Assembly: GCF_024713975.1 (NCBI RefSeq)
Contig: NC_091108.1
Coordinates: 414,501-478,500, forward strand
DNA length: 64,000 nucleotides
Direction of reading: 5' to 3'
DNA from: Paralichthys olivaceus
Taxonomy: Eukaryota > Chordata > Actinopteri > Pleuronectiformes > Paralichthyidae
How positions within the stretch are numbered: position 1 is the stretch's first letter; each line of letters begins with the position of its first letter. Both the position numbers and the translations under genes were made by a program. This document shows, piece by piece, positions 33,815 to 45,157 of the stretch. A model generated the notes under the pieces. It was not told the origin of the DNA, ran no database searches, and was given only the letters and a program-made list of their open reading frames with translations.

Positions 33815-34343
33815 AGTCCATCACTTTAAAGAGTTTGCCAACACAACAAGAAGCCATTTTAAACTCCTCAAGTAGAGACGACACTTTTCCATCAGTGTTC
33901 AACTTTATTCTTGTGAGAAAGAAAGAAAAGCTCAGTGTCAGTTTTCTGCTTCACATCAACCAACAGTGTAGATTTGATTTCACCTGGTTTAAAGACAGTT
34001 AGTGACGAGTCAAAGGATCCAAGTTCTAGACTCACACAAAAGTTTGAAGGTCTTTGAGACCGAAACTTCACATGTGACAAACCTTCTGTCATAATCACTG
34101 GACCTCAGAGGGATTGTACAATAAATATTGGAAAAGAAAAGGATGAAATTGATGTATGTTTGAAAAACAATGATCCAAACTCAACATGTAAAGTGAAGAT
34201 GAGAGGACCCAGCATTGAACCCTGTGGTACACCACACATTTAAGAAGTATCCTACAAAACCTGATGATTGTCCAAATTAGTTTTATTGTGAAACAAACAT
34301 CATCACAGACCACTGAGGTTTAACAGTGAGTGACTCCCTCTAG
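33815..34343. repeat. Spacer module M2b, copy 4
   Basis: Follows filled hAT site 2, with the AGTCCATC start variant. Confidence 0.9.
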
Positions 34344-34413
34344 TGGATGATGTGTTGTGTTGTCTTTGCTCTAAAGGTTTTTGTACAGAGTTGTGTAGTT
34401 TCCTGTCACTGTG

Positions 34414-34880
34414 GGCCTCACAGCACAGTAGTACACAGCAGAGTCTGTCACTGCAGCAGAGGAGATCTGCAGTCTGACATTATCTCCAGACAGTCGAGTG
34501 GAGAACCTTGTTTCTGATATGAGAGAATCTGACTTTCTTGTCGCGTTCGACCCTGAGATGTACAGGAGGAACTCTGGTGGTTTTCCTGGATACTGTCGAT
34601 ACCAGAAGAAATGATCATCACTCTTTATTGTCCTGGAGAACTTGTAGGACAGAGTAACAGTGCTGCCTTCTCCACTGAACTCTTCAGTCTTGTCTGGAGT
34701 CAGTTCGTCACAGCTGACACCTAAAGAAACAGAAAACTCAGTTATAACATGGAAACGTTTCCAAACTTCATTTATATTCAGGAAAGATTTGACTTGATCT
34801 CATTTTTCTACATGATCTAACAAACCTGTTAGGATTGAAAGAAGCAGCAGAGAAAAGTGACCAAGATGCAGTGAGAGCAT
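34414..34880 (-). CDS. T-cell receptor V gene, family A copy 7
   Basis: Leader 34826-34880, V exon 34414-34720. CDR1 SRTIKSDDH; CDR2/FR3 SGSN type (LYISGSNATRKSDSLISE). Tail YYCAVR, heptamer 34407-34413. First Cys position is Tyr. The exon has no Met, so it is not visible as an ATG-started frame, but it is fully open. Confidence 0.9.
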
Positions 34881-35057
34881 GTTGAATAAAGGTGATGTTG
34901 AGGGTTTGTATATTGAACTGTGCTGAATATGGAAGCTCCTCTCTCTTCTATAGTTCAGTCACAGCTCAGCTCCTCCCTGAATCTCTCCGTCTCCTCTGAT
35001 GTGTTGTCTTTGCTCTAAAGGTTTTTCTACAGAGTTGTGTAGTTTCCTGTCACTGTG

Positions 35058-35525
35058 GGCCTCAGAGCACAGTAGTACACAGCAGAGTCTGACAGCTGCA
35101 GCTTCTGGATCTTCAGAGGAACTGATGTCTTGTTGACAGCAGCATCTATTCTTCTGTCCCTCTGTCTTTCTGCTGGATCGACTGCTTCTATTGAGGAGCG
35201 TCGCAGGAGGAACTTTGGGGAATCGTTGACTAGTTGTTTGTACCAGAACAGAGCTGGAGTTGGGTCACTGGTCTGAAAAGTACAACCAAGTGTGAGCGTC
35301 TCTCCTTCAGCAGCAGTGACGCCTCCGGTCGGCTGCATCACTCTGTCGTCTCCATCACACTCTGAGGAAGAACACAACATGTAGAGGAAGAGACACATCA
35401 ATAAAGAGGATTTCTGACTGACACCAGCTCAGTAACATGTTCAACTGCTTTACGAGGAATCACGTTGTGTTTTCTATCTTACTAAAGACCAGAGCAGCAA
35501 GAATCATCCAGAGCCGATGTTCCAT
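35058..35525 (-). CDS. T-cell receptor V gene, family C copy 2
   Basis: Leader 35483-35525, V exon 35058-35361. Same as family C copy 1 except Ala for Thr in CDR1 (TSDPTPALFW). Heptamer 35051-35057 with nonamer AGAAAAACC, closer to consensus than copy 1. Confidence 0.93.
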
Positions 35526-35736
35526 CTCCACAACCAGGTTTAAATCAACAAGAGAAACGTGCTGAGGTTCAACCTTCAGTCTGACAGTTGTTGTCCTCAC
35601 AGCAGCAGTTATTACTCACGCCTACTGAGTAGTGTCGCCCTCTAGTGGAGGCAAGAAGCTGAGGTGAGCAGTGAGGAGAGGAGGCTTCTGGCAGCTGATG
35701 TTTTTGTACAGAGTTGTGTAGTTTCCTGTCACTGTG

Positions 35737-36188
35737 GGCCTCACAGCACAGTAGTACACAGCAGAGTCTGTCACTGCAGCAGAGGAGATGATCATCTGGA
35801 TTTTCTTCTGCTCCACTTTAAACCTCAGTCCAGGTGTTGGAGCAGCTCCTTCTTGTTCTGAAGAAGAGTGTAAGAAGAGGAACTCTGGTGGTTTTCCTGG
35901 ATACTGTCGATACCAGAAGAAATAATCTCCTATTGTCAGTTTGGGGTAATTATAGGACAGAGTAACAGTGCTGCCTTCTCCACTGAACTCTTCAGTCTTG
36001 TCTGGAGTCAGTTCGTCACAGCTGACACCTAAAGAAACAGAAAACTCAGTTATAACATGGAAACGTTTCCAAACTTCATTTATATTCAGGAAAGATTTGA
36101 CTTGATCTCATTTTTCTACATGATCTAACAAACCTGTTAGGATTGAAAGAAGCAGCAGAGAAAAGTGACCAAGATGCAGTGAGAGCAT
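35737..36188 (-). CDS. T-cell receptor V gene, family A copy 8
   Basis: Leader 36134-36188, V exon 35737-36028. CDR1 NYPKLTIGDY; CDR2 FLHSSSEQEG (Leu for the usual Ser of SHS). Tail YYCAVR, heptamer 35730-35736. The 3' flank is the one seen at family A copy 4. First Cys position is Tyr. Confidence 0.9.
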
Positions 36189-36365
36189 GTTGAATAAAGG
36201 TGATGTTGAGGGTTTGTATATTGAACTGTGCTGAATATGGAAGCTCCTCTCTCTTCTATAGTTCAGTCACAGCTCAGCTCCTCCCTGAATCTCTCCGTCT
36301 CCTCTGATGTGTTGTCTTTGCTCTAAAGGTTTTTCTACAGAGTTGTGTAGTTTCCTGTCACTGTG

Positions 36366-36891
36366 GGCCTCAGAGCACAGTAGTACACAGCAGAGTCTGT
36401 CACTGCAGCAGAGGAGATCTGCAGTGTGACATGTTTCTTTGTTTTGTCAATGTGAGCAGAGAAATCAGACAGAGTTGGATGAATCGATCCTTCCTCTGTG
36501 ATCCAGAGCAGGAACTCTGGTCTGGATCTCTGGTGTTGTCGGTACCACTGGATGTTGCTGATGGATCCGTCATATTTACAGGTCAGGTTGATGTTACTTC
36601 CCTCTGAAACTACTTCTTCAGTACTTCCTGGCGTTATACTGAGCATGGAACCCATGGCTGCAAGATGAGTATTATTCATGTCAGTGAGTGTGAAGAGAAT
36701 CAAACATCAAGAGACTCAACAGGTTCTTGACTTTTCTTCTACACCTGATGATTTTTCTACAGAGTAAATAAACCTCCTGTCATGATATGTAGAAGAAAGA
36801 TTTGGATCATTCCACAGGTTCAGTGAGACAGAGATTAGTTGTAAAACTCACCCAGGAAGTGAGAGAAAAAGAAAAAGAGGTGAAGCAACAT
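36366..36891 (-). CDS. T-cell receptor V gene, family B copy 5
   Basis: Leader 36852-36891, V exon 36366-36657. CDR1 GSISN with CDR2 LWITEEGS, a pairing not seen in copy 2, which has GSISN with LLISEEGS. Heptamer 36359-36365. Confidence 0.93.
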
Positions 36892-37058
36892 GTCTTAGTC
36901 TTCGTGGTTGAAGCCAAACAGACGAACAATGTTCTTCCACTGCAGTAGAATGAAAAGACTCAGCAGCCTCTCTGCTGCACAGTCGTCCTCAACATCCAGC
37001 TGATTGTGCTTTTACTTCCTCCAACATTTCTGCACTGGACACTCCCAACAACTTCAGT

Positions 37059-37740
37059 GGGCGGGGCCAGCTAATCACCTGTTACTGCAGTGAAAACCAT
37101 TCGTACGTGGAGACGACTCGAGCTTCAGGGAAACCGATGAAACCGAAACAGTAGAGTTCAGTATTATACGTCTTGTCATTTGTCCAATTGTGGTTTTGAA
37201 CCAGTTTCAACTTTAAAGATCAAACAGCCGTGAAGAGACGGGACAATATCGGTCGATGCCTCGTGTATAAAACAACATCACACAGTGAACATGACACAGC
37301 ATCTCATCATCTTTGAGATCCTCTGTTGTTTTATACAGAAAATAATCTGCTGAGTCATTCGTCTGTTTAATCATCACAACAAAGAATCTGGACTGGATCA
37401 TGAGAAACACTGAGGTTGTGCAGTGTGTGACTCCCTCTAGTGGATGATGTGGACTTTGGTGTTTGTCTTCAAACTGTCTTCTGCCATAAATACTGGACTT
37501 GTCATTTATAATAAACTTTTCAGAAAAGAAATCAAACTTCATGTTGTCTTCAGGAGTTATAAAGATCCAGATTCAACAAGAAAATACACAAATGAGAGGA
37601 CCCAGGACTGAACCCTGTGGTGCACCACAAGAAACCATAAGAGACCAACAGACAATTTGATTTTACAAACTTAAGAATGAAAGAAATCATATCTTAAAAA
37701 TACCTCATTGTCACAACTGGTGTTGTCTGACTCCCTCTAG
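37059..37740. repeat. Spacer module M1, copy 3
   Basis: Lies between two family B genes. The - strand open frame in it is extended to 109 codons by one base change relative to the other copies, with no motif. Confidence 0.88.
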
Positions 37741-37810
37741 TGGATGATGTGTTGTGTTGTCTTTGCTTTAAAGGTTTTTGTACAGAGTTGTGTAGTTTCC
37801 TGTCACTGTG

Positions 37811-38336
37811 GGCCTCAGAGCACAGTAGTACACAGCAGAGTCTGTCACTGCAGCAGAGGAGATCTGCAGTGTGACATGTTTCTTTGTTTTGTCAATGTGA
37901 GCAGAGAAATCAGACAGAGTTGGATGAATCAATCCTTCCTCTGTGATCCAGAGCAGGAACTCTGGTCTGGATCTCTGGTGTTGTCGGTACCACTGGATGT
38001 TGTTGATGGTTCCGTCATATTTACAGGTCAGGTTGATGTTACTTCCCTCTGAAACTACTTCTTCAGTACTTCCTGGCGTTATACTGAGCATGGAACCCAT
38101 GGCTGCAAGATGAGTATTATTCATGTCAGTGAGTGTGAAGAGAATCAAACATCAAGAGACTCAACAGGTTCTTGACTTTTCTTCTACACCTGATGATTTT
38201 TCTACAGAGTAAATAAACCTCCTGTCATGATATGTAGAAGAAAGATTTGGATCATTCCACAGGTTCAGTGAGACAGAGATTAGTTGTAAAACTCACCCAG
38301 GAAGTGAGAGAAAAAGAAAAAGAGGTGAAGCAACAT
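37811..38336 (-). CDS. T-cell receptor V gene, family B copy 6 (family A type 3' flank)
   Basis: Leader 38297-38336, V exon 37811-38102. CDR1 GTINN, CDR2 LWITEEGL (Leu unique to this copy). Heptamer 37804-37810. Unlike other family B genes its nonamer is the consensus ACAAAAACC, and the DNA beyond it is the flank that follows family A genes after module M1. A crossover inside or near the RSS has therefore fused a family B body to a family A 3' side, deleting a family A gene. Confidence 0.92.
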
Positions 38337-38581
38337 GTCTTAGTCTTCGTGGTTGAAGCCAAACAGACGAACAATGTTCTTCCACTGCAGTAGAATGAAA
38401 AGACTCAGCAGCCTCTCTGCTGCACAGTCGTCCTCAACATCCAGCTGATTGTGCTTTTACTTCCTCCAACATTTCTGCACTGGACACTCCCAACAACTTC
38501 AGTGGGCGGGGCCGGTCTTTATCCTGTTAGTGATTGGTCGTTATAACAGGAGTGACAGGAAGTAGCTGAGATGATTGAAAG

Positions 38582-40401
38582 CAGGGGTCTCAAACTCAAT
38601 TTACCTGGGGGCCGCTGGAGGTAGAGTCTCGGTGAGGCTGGGCCGCATCAAGTACTCCACAAAAACTCTTGTCGCCTCAGTAGACACGTTTTAAGACTGG
38701 AGACCCGGTTCTCTCTCTCAGCTCCCTGGTATTTGGCAAACTCCTCAGCATGTCTCGTTGAGTAATGACGTCTGATGTTGTAGTCCTTGTGCACCGCAAC
38801 TTTCTCTGTGCATATGAGACACGTCGGGGTGCCCCTGTGCTCAACAAAAAAATATTCCTTCTCCCACTTTTCCTGAAATTGTCTGTGCTCGTCGCCAACC
38901 TTTCTCTTCACGGCAGGTTTTGAGAAAGACATGACTGGGGCTGGGTGACAGGCAGTGGTGTAGTGGTCCCTGGAGAAGTGGGTATACTCTCAATGTTTGC
39001 CCTTTTTTAACCCAGCCCAGAAAAATGCCCTGTTTGAGAAACAGTGACACGTAAGACGACTCTATTTAGTTTACCCATAATCCATCAGTAGTATTTGCTC
39101 ATTGTCACATAATTTCTGCTGCTCGATCTCAGGGAGGAAGGATTATGGAATTACTAAACCAATACTGGTCCACAGACGAGTGAGAGACAACGATGCATTT
39201 TGAGTGAACTACTGACACCTATTCTCTCACTTGGAGAGTCAGTAGTTTCTTCTGTAAACTGTCTCTTTGAACAGCTGATTTGCAGCAGATAGCCCGGGCC
39301 AGAGTGTGCCACTATTATAAAATGGACATGACTTGATCAGGAGCAGTTTGTAGGTATTACTGGTCACACAGGCAGCCTGCATGCATGTAAAATATAGATG
39401 AGGCTAACATGGTGTTTCAGTTATTTCTTGAACATTTATTTAAATAAAATACTTCAGATCTGAATTTGACAACGCATCCTTGTTCATATTTCACCTTAGA
39501 TAAAGAAAATGCAAATCATTCTCTTCCACACATCAAAACCAATCAGATAAACTCAAAAGTGCACTGTCATAAATAAACACTATTTTAGCATAACTCATTA
39601 GATATATATATAAATATCATATGATGATTGAACATCACCATTCAAATTATTCAACAAAACAATATGTAACTAAAGAACAATACTTAGTGAACAATGAAAA
39701 AATGCATTTACAACACATGAACAGTGATATACTCTGTCACTGTTATCTGTGATTGTGTTGTGCTCAGCTGTTAAGTGTCGTTGTTGCTGAAGCACTGTGT
39801 TTTCCCACATCATTGAACGTGTCACAGGTGGGCACATGGCCGTTTGGACCAATGGTAGGGGTGGGATGGCATGGCTGGGTCCCCATTGGCCGGTTGTCAG
39901 CAGGTTGGGGCGTGAATGACATATAGATTCTATATGTATCTCGTGTGTGTGATAGTGAGCGAGTTAAAGAAACACATGAGAGGCAGAGTGGGTCATGGCT
40001 TCACCATCCCAGGAAAGAAATGGGTCATTTGGCTGCAGATGCTCCTGGATGGTGCGCATCAGGGGGATTTAGAAGTGGGTATACGCAACGCTTACTGAAA
40101 AATAAGCGGGTATACGTCGTATACCCCCGTATACCCTGGACTACACCAGTGCTGACAGGATATATTTTCCTTCCACTTGGTGTCACTGCGGAATCACGTT
40201 TCAATCAAGTGACTAACGCTGCTAATTCGCTTTGGCTAACTTGACAACAAACGCCACCGGAAGCTGTCGGGGCAAGCACAGCCCGCGCAACGACTCGACA
40301 AAAAGGTGCGTTTGAGAAAAACGCACGGCCCGCACTAAACTTTGATGTGAAGTAGGGGGCCACAAAATATCGTCCAGAGGGCCGCGAGTTTGAGACCCCT
40401 G
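38582..40401 (-). mobile_element. hAT transposon copy 3
   Basis: Same insertion as copies 1 and 2. BED-finger frame at 38648-38932. The base after the right target duplication is C, as in empty sites, not A as in copies 1, 2 and 4. Confidence 0.93.
38953..40151. mobile_element. Nested hAT-like element, copy 3
   Basis: Same site and ends as copy 1. Distinguished by CCCGGGCC for CGTGGGCC near 39295. Confidence 0.8.
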
Positions 40402-40409
40402 ATTGAAAG

Positions 40410-40938
40410 CGTCCATCACTTTAAAGAGTTTGCCAACACAACAAGAAGCCATTTTAAACTCCTCAAGTAGAGACGACACTTTTCCATCAGTGTTCAACTT
40501 TATTCTTGTGAGAAAGAAAGAAAAGCTCAGTGTCAGTTTTCTGCTTCACATCAACCAACAGTGTAGATTTGATTTCACCTGGTTTAAAGACAGTTAGTGA
40601 CGAGTCAAAGGATCCAAGTTCTAGACTCACACAAAAGTTTGAAGGTCTTTGAGACGGAAACTTCACATGTGACAAACCTTCTGTCATAATCACTGGACCT
40701 CAGAGGGATTGTACAATAAATATTGGAAAAGAAAAGGATGAAATTGATGTATGTTTGAAAAACAATGATCCAAACTCAACATGTAAAGTGAAGATGAGAG
40801 GACCCAGCATTGAACCCTGTGGTACACCACACATTTAAGAAGTATCCTACAAAACCTGATGATTGTCCAAATTAGTTTTATTGTGAAACAAACATCATCA
40901 CAGACCACTGAGGTTTAACAGTGAGTGACTCCCTCTAG
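40410..40938. repeat. Spacer module M2b, copy 5
   Basis: Follows hAT copy 3 but has the CGTCCATC start and a GACGGAAAC variant shared with copies 6 and 8, which follow empty sites. Confidence 0.9.
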
Positions 40939-41008
40939 TGGATGATGTGTTGTGTTGTCTTTGCTCTAAAGGTTTTTGTACAGAGTTGTGTAGTTTCCTG
41001 TCACTGTG

Positions 41009-41475
41009 GGCCTCACAGCACAGTAGTACACAGCAGAGTCTGTCACTGCAGCAGAGGAGATCTGCAGTCTGACATTATCTCCAGACAGTCGAGTGGAGAA
41101 CCTTGTTTCTGATATGAGAGAATCTGACTTTCTTGTCGCGTTCGACCCTGAGATGTACAGGAGGAACTCTGGTGGTTTTCCTGGATACTGTCGATACCAG
41201 AAGAAATGATCATCACTCTTTATTGTCCTGGAGAACTTGTAGGACAGAGTAACAGTGCTGCCTTCTCCACTGAACTCTTCAGTCTTGTCTGGAGTCAGTT
41301 CGTCACAGCTGACACCTAAAGAAACAGAAAACTCAGTTATAACATGGAAACGTTTCCAAACTTCATTTATATTCAGGAAAGATTTGACTTGATCTCATTT
41401 TTCTACATGATCTAACAAACCTGTTAGGATTGAAAGAAGCAGCAGAGAAAAGTGACCAAGATGCAGTGAGAGCAT
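41009..41475 (-). CDS. T-cell receptor V gene, family A copy 9
   Basis: Leader 41421-41475, V exon 41009-41315. Identical in CDR1 (SRTIKSDDH), CDR2 block (SGSNATRKSDSLISE) and tail (CAVR) to family A copy 7, about 6.6 kb away. Heptamer 41002-41008. First Cys position is Tyr. Confidence 0.9.
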
Positions 41476-41652
41476 GTTGAATAAAGGTGATGTTGAGGGT
41501 TTGTATATTGAACTGTGCTGAATATGGAAGCTCCTCTCTCTTCTATAGTTCAGTCACAGCTCAGCTCCTCCCTGAATCTCTCCGTCTCCTCTGATGTGTT
41601 GTCTTTGCTCTAAAGGTTTTTCTACAGAGTTGTGTAGTTTCCTGTCACTGTG

Positions 41653-42120
41653 GGCCTCAGAGCACAGTAGTACACAGCAGAGTCTGACAGCTGCAGCTTC
41701 TGGATCTTCAGAGGAACTGATGTCTTGTTGACAGCAGCATCTATTCTTCTGTCCCTCTGTCTTTCTGCTGGATCGACTGCTTCTATTGAGGAGCGTCGCA
41801 GGAGGAACTTTGGGGAATCGTTGACTAGTTGTTTGTACCAGAACAGAGCTGGAGTTGGGTCACTGGTCTGAAAAGTACAACCAAGTGTGAGCGTCTCTCC
41901 TTCAGCAGCAGTGACGCCTCCGGTCGGCTGCATCACTCTGTCGTCTCCATCACACTCTGAGGAAGAACACAACATGTAGAGGAAGAGACACATCAATAAA
42001 GAGGATTTCTGACTGACACCAGCTCAGTAACATGTTCAACTGCTTTACGAGGAATCACGTTGTGTTTTCTATCTTACTAAAGACCAGAGCAGCAAGAATC
42101 ATCCAGAGCCGATGTTCCAT
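41653..42120 (-). CDS. T-cell receptor V gene, family C copy 3
   Basis: Leader 42078-42120, V exon 41653-41956. Protein identical to family C copy 2 (TSDPTPALFW). Heptamer 41646-41652, nonamer AGAAAAACC. Confidence 0.93.
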
Positions 42121-42331
42121 CTCCACAACCAGGTTTAAATCAACAAGAGAAACGTGCTGAGGTTCAACCTTCAGTCTGACAGTTGTTGTCCTCACAGCAG
42201 CAGTTATTACTCACGCCTACTGAGTAGTGTCGCCCTCTAGTGGAGGCAAGAAGCTGAGGTGAGCAGTGAGGAGAGGAGGCTTCTGGCAGCTGATGTTTTT
42301 GTACAGAGTTGTGTAGTTTCCTGTCACTGTG

Positions 42332-42786
42332 GGCTTCACAGCACAGTAGTACACAGCAGAGTCTGTCACTGCAGCAGAGGAGATGATCATCTGGATTTTC
42401 TTCTGCTCCACTTTAAACCTCAGTCCAGGTGTTGGAGCAGCTCCTTCTTGTTCTGAAGAAGAGTGTGAGAAGAGGAACTCTGGTGGTTTTCCTGGATACT
42501 GTCGATACCAGAAGAAATAATCATTACTCTTTATTGTCCTGGAGAACTTGTAGGACAGAGTAACAGTGCTGCCTTCTCCACTGAACTCTTCAGTCTTGTC
42601 TGGAGTCAGTTCGTCACAGCTGACACCTAAAGAAACAGAAAACTCAGTTATAACATGGAAACGTTTCCAAACTTCATTTATAATCAGGAAAGATTTGACT
42701 TGATCTCATTTTTCTACATGATCTAACAAACCTGTTAGGATTGAAAGAAGCAGCAGAGAAAAGTGACCAAGATGCAGTGAGAGCAT
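42332..42786 (-). CDS. T-cell receptor V gene, family A copy 10
   Basis: Leader 42732-42786, V exon 42332-42626. CDR1 SRTIKSNDY; CDR2 FSHSSSEQEG; tail YYCAVK. It stands where copy 8 stands in the sister block but has the SRTI CDR1 instead of NYPKL, so CDR1 was exchanged after the block duplicated. First Cys position is Tyr. Heptamer 42325-42331. Confidence 0.9.
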
Positions 42787-42963
42787 GTTGAATAAAGGTG
42801 ATGTTGAGGGTTTGTATATTGAACTGTGCTGAATATGGAAGCTCCTCTCTCTTCTATAGTTCAGTCACAGCTCAGCTCCTCCCTGAATCTCTCCGTCTCC
42901 TCTGATGTGTTGTCTTTGCTCTAAAGGTTTTTCTACAGAGTTGTGTAGTTTCCTGTCACTGTG

Positions 42964-43489
42964 GGCCTCAGAGCACAGTAGTACACAGCAGAGTCTGTCA
43001 CTGCAGCAGAGGAGATCTGCAGTGTGACATGTTTCTTTGTTTTGTCAATGTGAGCAGAGAAATCAGACAGAGTTGGATGAATCGATCCTTCCTCTGTGAT
43101 CCAGAGCAGGAACTCTGGTCTGGATCTCTGGTGTTGTCGGTACCACTGGATGTTGTAGATGGATCCGTCATATTTACAGGTCAGGTTGATGTTACTTCCC
43201 TCTGAAACTACTTCTTCAGTACTTCCTGGCGTTATACTGAGCATGGAACCCATGGCTGCAAGATGAGTATTATTCATGTCAGTGAGTGTGAAGAGAATCA
43301 AACATCAAGAGACTCAACAGGTTCTTGACTTTTCTTCTACACCTGATGATTTTTCTACAGAGTAAATAAACCTCCTGTCATGATATGTAGAAGAAAGATT
43401 TGGATCATTCCACAGGTTCAGTGAGACAGAGATTAGTTGTAAAACTCACCCAGGAAGTGAGAGAAAAAGAAAAAGAGGTGAAGCAACAT
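42964..43489 (-). CDS. T-cell receptor V gene, family B copy 7
   Basis: Leader 43450-43489, V exon 42964-43255. CDR1 GSIYN, CDR2 LWITEEGS, as in copies 3 and 4. Its counterpart in the sister block (copy 5) has GSISN. Heptamer 42957-42963. Confidence 0.93.
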
Positions 43490-43734
43490 GTCTTAGTCTT
43501 CGTGGTTGAAGCCAAACAGACGAACAATGTTCTTCCACTGCAGTAGAATGAAAAGACTCAGCAGCCTCTCTGCTGCACAGTCGTCCTCAACATCCAGCTG
43601 ATTGTGCTTTTACTTCCTCCAACATTTCTGCACTGGACACTCCCAACAACTTCAGTGGGCGGGGCCGGTCTTTATCCTGTTAGTGATTGGTCGTTATAAC
43701 AGGAGTGACAGGAAGTAGCTGAGATGATTGAAAG

Positions 43735-44263
43735 CGTCCATCACTTTAAAGAGTTTGCCAACACAACAAGAAGCCATTTTAAACTCCTCAAGTAGAGACG
43801 ACACTTTTCCATCAGTGTTCAACTTTATTCTTGTGAGAAAGAAAGAAAAGCTCAGTGTCAGTTTTCTGCTTCACATCAACCAACAGTGTAGATTTGATTT
43901 CACCTGGTTTAAAGACAGTTAGTGACGAGTCAAAGGATCCAAGTTCTAGACTCACACAAAAGTTTGAAGGTCTTTGAGACGGAAACTTCACATGTGACAA
44001 ACCTTCTGTCATAATCACTGGACCTCAGAGGGATTGTACAATAAATATTGGAAAAGAAAACGATGAAATTGATGTATGTTTGAAAAACAATGATCCAAAC
44101 TCAACATGTAAAGTGAAGATGAGAGGACCCAGCATTGAACCCTGTGGTACACCACACATTTAAGAAGTATCCTACAAAACCTGATGATTGTCCAAATTAG
44201 TTTTATTGTGAAACAAACATCATCACAGACCACTGAGGTTTAACAGTGAGTGACTCCCTCTAG
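43735..44263. repeat. Spacer module M2b, copy 6
   Basis: Follows an empty hAT site (ATTGAAAG at 43727-43734). Confidence 0.9.
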
Positions 44264-44333
44264 TGGATGATGTGTTGTGTTGTCTTTGCTCTAAAGGTTT
44301 TTGTACAGAGTTGTGTAGTTTCCTGTCACTGTG

Positions 44334-44908
44334 GGCTTCACAGCACAGTAGTACACAGCAGAGTCTGTCACTGCAGCAGAGGAGATCTGCAGTGTGACTC
44401 CATTTCTCTCCTGGTTCAGTTCAGCTGTCAGTCGAGGGTGTGGAGGAGTCGCTCTGACCACTTGAGGCTCTTTTGTATCAGTGATCAGGAGAAGAAAGTG
44501 AGGAGCTGATCCTGGATCCTGTCGGTACCACTGGAGATTTTGAGCTTTAACAGAATATTCACAGGACACAGTAACAGGACGGCCCGATGCTGAAAACACC
44601 TCAGGGCTGTTGGCAGTAATATCATCTTCCAAGCTCTGACCTAGTGATGGAAACGATATATTCAGACTCATGTCCATGGTTGGAAAGAAAATGGAAACCA
44701 ACAATCCTGTTAACGGCAGATTCAACAGTTATTAGTGGTGAAGTGGAGACATCTTCATCAGCTGGATGTGTGATGTGGAAACGTTGAGATCTTTAACAGC
44801 AGCTACAGAATCATCCAAACATAATGTCTTCCTGTTTCAGGTTTTCTTTCCTGAATCATACGAACCTACAAGAGTTGAGAAGAACAAGAGTGCAGCCAGT
44901 GTTTCCAT
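44334..44908 (-). CDS. T-cell receptor V gene, family D copy 2
   Basis: Leader 44866-44908, V exon 44334-44640. Pro for Ala in ITANSPEVFSASG; CDR1 VKAQN; tail YYCAVK, as in family A, not CALR as in copy 1. The 3' flank is module M2b with nonamer ACAAAAACC, the family A arrangement. Heptamer 44327-44333. The 5' side faces armc1 fragment 2. Confidence 0.93.
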
Positions 44909-45109
44909 GTTGACAGTGAAACTGTGATGGTTCAGTGTGAATGAGCAGCGAGTGGGTTCAGGCTGATGTTCACAGCTGGAATCAGATAGTTTCCACCAAT
45001 CAGCTTCTTCTGCAGTCAGTGGGAGGAGCCACACAGCTGAATATACTGTACTACAGGTACACCTCTCCTACCACGTACTATATTCTTTTTCAAATGATCG
45101 ATTCATTTA

Positions 45110-45124
45110 GATATATTATATATA

Positions 45125-45156
<32 letters not shown>

Positions 45157-45157
45157 C
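45110..45157. repeat. (TA)n microsatellite between V and armc1 fragment 2
   Basis: About 48 bp, roughly half the length at the first V-armc1 block. Confidence 0.92.
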
